A stretch of 49,766 bases of DNA from Bryobacterales bacterium (GTDB lineage Bacteria; Acidobacteriota; Terriglobia; Bryobacterales; Bryobacteraceae): the NCBI GenBank assembly GCA_003164035.1, contig PLRS01000072.1:1-49766 (forward strand). The letters are read 5' to 3'. This document shows positions 44,433 to 49,766 of the stretch, one piece after another. Positions within the stretch are counted from its first letter, which is position 1. Each line of letters begins with the position of its first letter. A model generated the notes under the pieces. The model searched no databases and was not told the origin of the DNA. It worked only from the letters and a program-made list of their open reading frames with translations. Both the position numbers and the translations under genes were made by a program.

Positions 44433-45764
44433 GTGACGTATTCTCCGCTACGCATTCTGCTGGTGATCTTCCTGATCGTCGTGAATGGGTTGTTTGCCGG
44501 CGCGGAAGTGGCGCTGCTTTCGGTGCGGCAATCGCGGCTGCGGCAGATGGCCGAAGACGGCCAGGCGGGCGCGCAGGCGGCGCTGAACCTGCTGGCCAAT
44601 CCCGGCCGCCTGCTCTCCGTTACCCAGGTCGGGGTCACCCTGGCGAGCCTCGGATTGGGCTGGGCCGGCGAGGGCACCATCTATGGCCTGCTGATCTCGG
44701 CGGTTCATCCCACCACCCCCTTGTGGACCAAGCTGCTGCATGGAACCTGCCTGGCCGTTTCCTTTCTCGCTATCAGCTACTTTCACGTGGTGCTGGGCGA
44801 AGTGGTGCCGAAGAACCTGGCCATTGCCAAGGCCGACCGGTTGGCCGCGCTGGTGGCGCCCGGTTTGCTCGTGTTCGACCGCCTGTCGCGCGCGTTCGTG
44901 GTGGTGATCGAAGGTTCGGCGGGCGCCATCACCCGCGCCCTTGGAATTGGGGCCGGCGGCCAGGGCGGCCATTCCACCGAGGAATTGAAGCTCATCGTCA
45001 GTTCCAGCCGCGGCCTGGGCTACCTTCCCGAAGCCCAGGAAGACATGATTCACCGTGTGCTCGATCTGGAATCCGTCTCGGTGCGCGAAGTTATGGTGCC
45101 GCGCAACGACATGGTGTCGATCGACATCGCCGCCTCGCTCGACGACGTGCTTCGCACCATGATCGAAGAGAAGCACTCGCGGCTGCCGGTCTACCAGGGG
45201 TCGCCGGAAAAAATCGTGGGCATCCTGCACTACAAGGACCTGCTGCCGGTTTGGGAGGAGCGCCGCAACGCCATCCGTTCCGGCCGCCCCAGCCGCTCGT
45301 TTCGCATCAGCCGCCTGCTGCGCCAGCCAGTCGTGGTGCCCGAAACCAAGCCGCTCTCGCAGATGATCGAGCAGTTCCGTCAGGGCGCCTCGCACATGGC
45401 CATGGTGGTGGACGAATTCGGCACCATCGCCGGCATGTTGACGGTGGAAGATGTGCTGGAACAACTGGTAGGCCGCATCGAAGACGAGCACGACGAACGC
45501 CTCCCGCGGCAGCTTCCGGAAGCCGAGGAACTCGAACTGGAAGGCGCCACCCGCATCCGCGATCTCGAAAGCGAGTTCGGCATCGCCATTCCCTCCGATG
45601 CCGGATTCGAAACCCTGGCCGGCTTCCTGATGTTCAAGCTGGGCGAAATCCCGCGCACCAGCCAGAGCATCGTGTTCGAGGGCCGCAGATATACCGTGCT
45701 CGAAATGGAGCGCAACCGCGTGCTGAAGGTGCGAATCGAGAAACTGCCGGAGGCACTAGCCTAA
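44433..45764 (+). CDS. CNNM/CorC (HlyC)-family membrane protein with CBS domains
   Basis: A 443-residue integral membrane protein. Residues 1-170 form the DUF21/CNNM membrane domain (LVIFLIVVNGLFAGAEVALLS, then QVGVTLASLGLGWAGE and VLGEVVPKNLAI). The CBS pair follows (VREVMVPRNDMVSIDIAASLDDVL, then GIAGMLTVEDVLEQLVG-like segment around 330). A C-terminal CorC_HlyC domain ends the protein (FGIAIPSDAGFETLAGFLMF). Such proteins are thought to export Mg2+ or Co2+ and are named hemolysin only by history. The start is GTG, since an in-frame ATG just upstream is not available. Its end overlaps the end of the transposase gene by 9 bp in convergent orientation. Confidence 0.9.
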   Translation: MTYSPLRILLVIFLIVVNGLFAGAEVALLSVRQSRLRQMAEDGQAGAQAALNLLANPGRLLSVTQVGVTLASLGLGWAGEGTIYGLLISAVHPTTPLWTKLLHGTCLAVSFLAISYFHVVLGEVVPKNLAIAKADRLAALVAPGLLVFDRLSRAFVVVIEGSAGAITRALGIGAGGQGGHSTEELKLIVSSSRGLGYLPEAQEDMIHRVLDLESVSVREVMVPRNDMVSIDIAASLDDVLRTMIEEKHSRLPVYQGSPEKIVGILHYKDLLPVWEERRNAIRSGRPSRSFRISRLLRQPVVVPETKPLSQMIEQFRQGASHMAMVVDEFGTIAGMLTVEDVLEQLVGRIEDEHDERLPRQLPEAEELELEGATRIRDLESEFGIAIPSDAGFETLAGFLMFKLGEIPRTSQSIVFEGRRYTVLEMERNRVLKVRIEKLPEALA

Positions 45765-46337
45765 CGTGGCGCACGCACTCGTGCGTGCCGCGTCGAGACT
45801 CGTCTCGACGCCCGCGCTCGACCACGGAAAGTCCTGCGGATGGCGGACTAACCCGGCCTTAACCGGATTGTCTTCGATGTACGCCCGGATCTTCTCAAAC
45901 TCGCTCCGATTCCGCACCCAATGATCGTATGATTCCTTTTGCCAAAAGGGTTCTCCGGTGCGTCCCAGCAATCGGTTGGCAAAACGCGCCGTGGCACCCT
46001 TGAGCGATCTCAACAAGTGGTCAGGGGCTATCAAGGGCCGAATCAGCAGGTGTACATGATTTGCCATGACCGCGTACGCGCCCAGTTCGTAATGGCCCAG
46101 ATCCACTCCTTTGCGGATGGAATCGACCACAATTCGTGCAACGTCCGCCTGCCGAAGGTACATGGGTCCTTGCCGCATGGTATCCAATTGCCGGTCTAAC
46201 CATACAAACGCTTCTCCCGATGTCAGCGGACCGGGCGGAACCGCCAACGAAGGTGGAACACTGCCATGCAAATGCCAGGTGAGAAATAGCGGCGTGCCTT
46301 CAGGGTAGATATGAGGCAATCGGCGGTGTGGAGTCAT
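45756..46337 (-). CDS. REP-associated tyrosine transposase (RAYT)
   Basis: A 193-residue Y1 transposase of the IS200-like RAYT class. The HUH metal motif is in VMANHVHLLI; the conserved SLKGATARFANRLLG and the PFWQKESYDHWVRN, YIEDNPVKAGLV segments follow, the last two covering the usual catalytic-Tyr region. The gene is flanked by two REP palindromes in inverted orientation, and its last 17 codons (VETSLDAARTSACATLG) are encoded by one of them. The start is the ATG at 46337 (GHMTPHRRLPHIYPEG); the frame is open further upstream but only through the other REP. RAYTs move or spread REP elements; they are usually single-copy and domesticated. It is compact and seemingly intact. Confidence 0.88.
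   Translation of the reverse strand: MTPHRRLPHIYPEGTPLFLTWHLHGSVPPSLAVPPGPLTSGEAFVWLDRQLDTMRQGPMYLRQADVARIVVDSIRKGVDLGHYELGAYAVMANHVHLLIRPLIAPDHLLRSLKGATARFANRLLGRTGEPFWQKESYDHWVRNRSEFEKIRAYIEDNPVKAGLVRHPQDFPWSSAGVETSLDAARTSACATLG
45766..45815. repeat. REP palindrome flanking the RAYT gene (3' side)
   Basis: A 50-bp element that is the inverted copy of 46385-46434, differing at two positions in the inner loop region. It has two hairpins: GCACGCACTCGTGCGTGC and GTCGAGACTCGTCTCGAC. It overlaps the end of the RAYT coding sequence. Confidence 0.9.
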
Positions 46338-46384
46338 ATGCCCACCTAGTCGGCGGAACACGAGGAAGTTCTCATCGAACTGAA

Positions 46385-46434
46385 GCGGGCGTCGAGAACA
46401 GTCTCGACGCGGCACGCACGAGTGCGTGCGCCAC
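46385..46434. repeat. REP palindrome flanking the RAYT gene (5' side)
   Basis: The reverse complement matches 45766-45815 at 48 of 50 positions. It lies 47 bp upstream of the RAYT start and 20 bp upstream of the divergent DUF2384 gene. Confidence 0.9.
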
Positions 46435-46454
46435 GGCGGGTTTACAATGGGGTC

Positions 46455-46664
46455 ATGAACTCGCCGACTATGGTCGCTCGCCTGGTGCCCGTCATCGCCC
46501 ACGCGGTGGCTGTGTTCGGCGACGAGCAGAAGCCCGCACACTGGCTGTCGACGCCGCTGGCCGTCCTGGGAAATCAAACTCCCGCGAAACTGCTTGCCAC
46601 TGACGAAGGGATCGCGGCAGTCGAGCGAACCCTCACCCGAATCGAACACGATATCCCGTCCTGA
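46455..46664 (+). CDS. Small MbcA/ParS/Xre-type antitoxin (DUF2384) protein, orphan
   Basis: A 69-residue protein that is almost entirely the C-terminal toxin-binding domain of MbcA/ParS/Xre antitoxins: VFGDEQKPAHWLSTPLAVLG, then TPAKLLATDEGIAAVERTL. Full-length members are about 120-150 aa and carry an N-terminal DNA-binding helix-turn-helix, which is lacking here; a RES-domain toxin normally follows but none is present. The gene could be a remnant, or an independent small protein that neutralises a toxin elsewhere. It reads away from the RAYT and its start lies just after a REP. No convincing ribosome site is visible before the ATG. Confidence 0.75.
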   Translation: MNSPTMVARLVPVIAHAVAVFGDEQKPAHWLSTPLAVLGNQTPAKLLATDEGIAAVERTLTRIEHDIPS

Positions 46665-46669
46665 GGACC

Positions 46670-46990
46670 TCAGGGCAGTCGCGGCGTGCCTCGTTTTAGG
46701 GCAACGGACCGGCCGACGTGCTTCAAGAATTCCGAGTCGGATCCGACGAGAAAATCCTGTCCGTGCTCTTCGAGGTCCTGCCGAAGGCGCCGGAACCCAT
46801 CGAGCGGGTCATCGGAAAAGCCAGGGTAATGGCTGCTCCAGCGTTTGCCCAGCACCGACCACATGTAATCTTCATGCGAAATCGTGGCCCCATTGACGTG
46901 GTACTGGACGAGGCCGAGGCTGTACCGAAAGTGCAATTCCAGCCGGCGATCTCCTCGGCGAAACTCAGTGACCGCAAACGCACCGCCCAC
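46670..46990 (-). CDS. Conserved-looking small protein downstream of pilT
   Basis: A 106-residue protein starting at GTG 46990, five bases after the pilT stop, so it is probably co-transcribed. The sequence has an alpha/beta pattern: ELHFRYSLGLVQYHVNG, then SHEDYMWSVLGKRW and YPGFSDDPLDGFRRLRQDL. I do not recognise a named family, but the mix of aromatic and acidic motifs looks like a real folded protein. It converges on the DUF2384 gene with a 5-bp gap. A role in pilus function is only suggested by position. Confidence 0.55.
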   Translation of the reverse strand: MGGAFAVTEFRRGDRRLELHFRYSLGLVQYHVNGATISHEDYMWSVLGKRWSSHYPGFSDDPLDGFRRLRQDLEEHGQDFLVGSDSEFLKHVGRSVALKRGTPRLP

Positions 46991-46995
46991 AGAGC

Positions 46996-48150
46996 CTACC
47001 CCAAATACCTTCTTAAATCCTCCGTCCGAAAACAGTGCGCCTGCGCCGTCTCCTGCGTGATCCTGCCGGCGCGCACCAGCTCGGCCAGCGATTGTTCCAT
47101 GGTCATCATGCCTTCGGCTTTGGAGGTCGAAATCTGGCTCCGCAACTGGTGGTCGTCGCCTTTGCGGATCAGGGCGCGCACGGCGTCGGTCGCGGTCATG
47201 ATCTCGGTGGCGGGCCAGCGCGCCACCCCGTCGGCGCCGGGAACCAGTTGTTGGGCGACGACGGCGGCCAGTGCCAGCGAGATCTGTTGGCGGATTTGCG
47301 GCTGGTTGGCGCTGGGGAACGAGTCGAGTATCCGCGATACCGCCTGAACGGCATCGTTGGTGTGGAGGGTGGAGAAAACCAGGTGGCCGGTTTCGGCCGC
47401 GGTCAGCACCGTGGCCATGGTTTCGGCGTCGCGCATTTCGCCCACCAGAATCACGTCCGGCGTCTGCCGCATGATGCTACGCAGCGTGATGGCGAAATCC
47501 GGCGTGTCGCGCCCCACTTCGATCTGCTCGATAATCGCGCTGCGGTTGGCGTGCTGGTACTCCACCGGATCTTCGATCGTCACCACGTGCGCGGCGCGGC
47601 GGGTATTGACGATATCGACCAGCGCGGCCAGCGTCGAAGTCTTGCCGCAGCCGGTTGGCCCTGTCACCAGTACCAATCCCTGCCGACGTTCCGCCAGCCG
47701 CGCCAGCGAACCTGGCAGGTGCAGCGATTCAAGCGATGGAATCTTCGCCGGCAGCAGCCGAATGCTGGCCGCTAGCGTGCCCCGCTGGTAATGCAGGTTG
47801 ATGCGGAAGCGGCCCAGACCCTCGCGCATGAAGCTGAAATCCAGCGTGCGCTTCTTTTGAAGCTCCTCCATCTGCCCGGCTTCCACCAGCGGCAGCACGA
47901 AGGCGCGCACCTCTTCGGCGTCGAGCGGCCCGCCGCTCGCGGTCGAAAGCGCGCCATTCACCCGCAGGACCGTGGGAGCGCCCGCAATCAGCAGCACGTC
48001 GCTGGCGTTGCGCGCGGCGGCAAGCTGCAACAGCCCATCGAGCGACGCCAGCGATCCCGGTACGCGGATCGGCGCAGCCTTCTGCTGGCTCGGCGCCGCC
48101 CGGTTCAGCTCCGCCACGATCTTCGAAAGCTCGCTATCGTATCCGCCCAT
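46996..48150 (-). CDS. pilT: Type IV pilus retraction ATPase PilT
   Basis: Hexameric ATPase (384 aa) that depolymerises type IV pili and drives twitching. After an N-terminal extension of about 35 residues comes LQLAAARNASDVLLIAG, then Walker A GPTGCGKTSTLAAL, the Asp box VTIEDPVEYQH, and Walker B ILVGEMRDAETM with the His box HLVFSTLHTND. The late AVRALIRKGDDHQLRSQI matches the PilT AIRNLIRE region that is needed for retraction. The ATG at 48150 is used; the open frame continues upstream over the small divergent gene and intergenic DNA without any domain. No other pilus gene is in the window. Confidence 0.93.
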   Translation of the reverse strand: MGGYDSELSKIVAELNRAAPSQQKAAPIRVPGSLASLDGLLQLAAARNASDVLLIAGAPTVLRVNGALSTASGGPLDAEEVRAFVLPLVEAGQMEELQKKRTLDFSFMREGLGRFRINLHYQRGTLAASIRLLPAKIPSLESLHLPGSLARLAERRQGLVLVTGPTGCGKTSTLAALVDIVNTRRAAHVVTIEDPVEYQHANRSAIIEQIEVGRDTPDFAITLRSIMRQTPDVILVGEMRDAETMATVLTAAETGHLVFSTLHTNDAVQAVSRILDSFPSANQPQIRQQISLALAAVVAQQLVPGADGVARWPATEIMTATDAVRALIRKGDDHQLRSQISTSKAEGMMTMEQSLAELVRAGRITQETAQAHCFRTEDLRRYLG

Positions 48151-48283
48151 CGCCGTTCCCTGCCTCAAGTATAGTAGGACGGGTTTCCGGGCACGCGCGT
48201 TGACGGCCGCCCGGCCCGCCCCGGCCGCGCCCGCTACTGCCCCGTAGGGGTGTGACACAATCGAAGAAAGGGACGCCACCCCC

Positions 48284-48469
48284 ATGACCACGGATGAACG
48301 CATCGAGAAACTCACCGAACGCCACGAAGCACTGACGCAGACGGTGGAACTCATGGCCGCCGAGAACCAACAACGCGACCGCCGCCTCGGCGAAATCATG
48401 GAAGGAATCGCCCGCCTCCTGCACGTCGCCGAAATCCACGAGCAGCGAATCGAAAGACTCGAAGAGTAA
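48284..48469 (+). CDS. Small coiled-coil protein of unknown function
   Basis: A 61-residue protein predicted to be one long helix: heptad-like spacing of Ile, Leu and Val runs through RIEKLTERHEALTQTVELM and on to HVAEIHEQRIERLEE, with a charged surface. A plausible start is the ATG at 48284 after CACCCCC. It is divergent from pilT. Short coiled-coil proteins of this kind are common in soil bacteria with unknown roles; nothing here points to a specific function. Confidence 0.6.
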   Translation: MTTDERIEKLTERHEALTQTVELMAAENQQRDRRLGEIMEGIARLLHVAEIHEQRIERLEE

Positions 48470-48548
48470 CCGCACCGTCCAGGCGCCCCCCAATAGGACA
48501 GGCTTCCGCGCGTTGACACCCGCGCGGTTGCGGTAACATGCATAGAAA

Positions 48549-49145
48549 TTGAAACTGCTGATTTTCTCCGACATCCACAACGACTGGAGAACCCTGGAAC
48601 GATTGTTGGCCGTCGAAGCCGATTTCTACGTCTCGGCCGGCGATCAGGGCACCTGGGCCAAAGGACTGGAGCGCGCCGGCGAAGTCCTCAGCGCCCGCGG
48701 CGACAAGGTGTATGTGCTGCCGGGCAACCATGAATCGGCCGAACAGGTGGCCGCCATGTGCGCCCGCTACGGGCTGCACGATTTTCACCAGCGCCATCTG
48801 CAGCTCGGCCGCTGGCACGTGGCCGGCCTGGGCTATTCCAGTCCCACCCCGTTCAACACGCCCGGGGAATACAGCGAGCCGCGGATGGCCGCCCGCCTGG
48901 AGCGCTTTCGCGAGTTTTCCCCGCTCGTGCTCATCTGCCACGCGCCACCCTACGGCACCGCCCTCGACCTGGTTCGCCCCGGCTTGCACGCCGGTTCCCG
49001 CGCCATCGCCGAATTCATCGAAACCGTCCAACCCGAGTATTTCTTCTGCGGCCATATTCACGAGGCGGAAGGCGTCGAAATCCGCATCGGCAACACCTTC
49101 GCCAGGAACGTGGGTAAGACCGGCTATCTGTTAGAATTGGATTAA
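48549..49145 (+). CDS. Calcineurin-like metallophosphoesterase
   Basis: A 198-residue cytoplasmic phosphoesterase with the complete metal site: Asp and His in FSDIHNDW (residues 7-12), Asp in SAGDQG, Asn-His in PGNHES, His in ICHAPPYG and Gly-His-x-His in CGHIHEA. The start is a TTG, because the first motif is only seven residues in and no ATG or GTG is nearby. Substrates of such small members are usually unknown. The prfB gene starts 6 bp after its stop, so the two are probably co-transcribed. Confidence 0.9.
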   Translation: MKLLIFSDIHNDWRTLERLLAVEADFYVSAGDQGTWAKGLERAGEVLSARGDKVYVLPGNHESAEQVAAMCARYGLHDFHQRHLQLGRWHVAGLGYSSPTPFNTPGEYSEPRMAARLERFREFSPLVLICHAPPYGTALDLVRPGLHAGSRAIAEFIETVQPEYFFCGHIHEAEGVEIRIGNTFARNVGKTGYLLELD

Positions 49146-49151
49146 ACTCAC

Positions 49152-49766
49152 ATGACTATTGAAGAACTGGAACGCGAATATCAGCCCCTCCGCGAACAGG
49201 CTTTTGCCTTGCGGAGGTATCTTTGACGCTCCCGGGCTTCAGCGTAAACTAACCACCCTCGAAGAGCGCATCGGGCAGCCGGATTTCTGGTCGCAGCCGG
49301 AAAAGAGCCAGAAGGTGATGCAGGACCGCAAGCGGCTGGAGGAATCCATCGCCAACGACGTCCGCATCCGCTCGCTCACCGAGGAGATGGACACGCTGTT
49401 CGAGCTGGCGCGCGAGGGCGAAAACGTCTCCGGCGACATCGAGCAGGGAATCAAGCCCTACGGCGAGCTGCTGGAGCGCCTCGAAACCGCCATGCTTCTC
49501 TCGGGCGAAAACGACGCGCTCAACGCCATCGTCACCATCCATCCCGGCGCGGGCGGCACCGAAAGCCAGGATTGGGCCGAAATGCTGCTGCGCATGTACC
49601 TGCGCTGGGCGGAGCGGGAAGGCTTCCAGATCGTCATTACGGACCGGCTGGAGGGCGAGGGCGCGGGCATCAAGTCCGTCACCTTCGAAGTCAACGGCCT
49701 GAACGCCTACGGCTTGCTGCAATCGGAAGTCGGCGTGCATCGCCTGGTGCGCATCTCGCCCTTCGA
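49152..49766 (+). CDS. prfB: Peptide chain release factor 2 with programmed +1 frameshift (C-terminus outside window)
   Basis: The first frame (ATG 49152) encodes MTIEELEREYQPLREQAFAL, then RRYL and an in-frame TGA at 49224-49226. Reading continues in the +1 frame from GAC at 49225: DAPGLQRKLTTLEERIGQ, then PDFWSQPEKSQKVM, the domain-1 helices, VTIHPGAGGTESQDWAEM (a conserved RF2 motif) and GVHRLVRISPF, where SPF is the stop-codon-reading tripeptide. The right edge cuts the gene here, before the GGQ catalytic loop. RF2 terminates at UGA and UAA; low RF2 lets the ribosome slip and make more. It is immediately downstream of the phosphoesterase gene. Confidence 0.96.
49212..49227 (+). promoter_or_regulatory. 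Programmed +1 frameshift site of prfB
   Basis: GGAGG (49213-49217), an internal Shine-Dalgarno-like sequence, stands three bases before CTT-TGA-C (49221-49227). This matches the classical prfB site (AGGGGGTATCTTTGAC in E. coli), including the TAT codon before CTT. The ribosome slips from CUU to UUU when RF2 is scarce. Confidence 0.95.

Noticed and set aside
45766-46434. The repeated palindromes as a CRISPR array.
   Set aside because: Only two copies, in inverted orientation, with a whole gene between them and no spacers; REP/RAYT explains them.
46338-46649. Longer RAYT start at 46649.
   Set aside because: The extension is antisense to the DUF2384 gene and passes through the upstream REP; the transposase homology begins near the ATG at 46337.
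48151-48543. Longer pilT start at 48543.
   Set aside because: The added residues are Ser/Arg-rich, overlap the divergent coiled-coil gene, and precede the normal PilT N-terminus.
49249-49740. A 163-codon minus-strand frame at the right edge.
   Set aside because: Antisense to prfB, which is certain from its frameshift site and SPF motif.

Overview
This 49.8 kb window is GC-rich, gene-dense bacterial chromosome with no rRNA, tRNA, CRISPR array or prophage that I can see. Several traits together suggest an acidobacterium of the Solibacter/Bryobacter kind: many Tat- or Sec-exported glycoside hydrolases and a Gfo/Idh/MocA oxidoreductase, a fused membrane-transporter/spermidine-synthase protein, an S46 peptidase, a REP-associated transposase with its palindromes, and other dispersed palindromes. 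That placement is an inference from gene content; no marker gene was compared.

Layout. 1-6.4 kb (minus strand): a chemosensory operon reading STAS protein, CheA, MCP, CheW, and a second MCP that runs off the left edge and contains a 180-residue internal duplication. 7-13.7 kb: an S46 dipeptidyl peptidase abutting a PIN-toxin remnant, an RHH/MazF toxin-antitoxin pair, a large secreted Asp-box (BNR) protein and a hemerythrin. 14-18.3 kb: an OprB-type porin, a Tat-exported glycosidase-like protein and a small secreted protein. 18.4-24.4 kb (minus): a membrane-bound uptake [NiFe]-hydrogenase operon (small subunit, large subunit, a cytochrome b fused to a seven-heme cytochrome c, maturation protease, small membrane protein). 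24.8-34.8 kb: a carbohydrate cluster (GH97, a mutarotase-fold-like protein, Gfo/Idh/MocA, a GH101/GH129-like enzyme, a type-B carboxylesterase, an enolase-superfamily dehydratase). 34.9-44.2 kb: an M24 peptidase, the fused spermidine-synthase-like protein, moaA and nadA (overlapping), a radical SAM selenoprotein and a penicillin-acylase-family enzyme. 44.4-49.8 kb: a CorC/HlyC-type protein, a RAYT transposase between two REP palindromes, an orphan DUF2384 antitoxin-like protein, pilT with a small partner, a coiled-coil protein, a metallophosphoesterase, and prfB with its programmed frameshift, cut by the right edge.

How the genes work together. The hydrogenase would oxidise H2 outside the membrane and pass electrons through the iron-sulfur small subunit to the cytochrome fusion, then to quinone or a periplasmic acceptor. 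The porin and the exported enzymes fit degradation of plant- or glycoprotein-type glycans. PilT and the chemosensory operon point to surface motility.

Most notable: the radical SAM gene at 40.6-42.0 kb almost certainly reads through an in-frame TGA. The residues around it spell C-U-A-E-P, the tail of a known radical SAM selenoprotein family, and a SECIS-like hairpin with a G-U loop sits right after the TGA. The hydrogenase also departs from textbook motifs in both subunits, and its cytochrome subunit is an unusual fusion.
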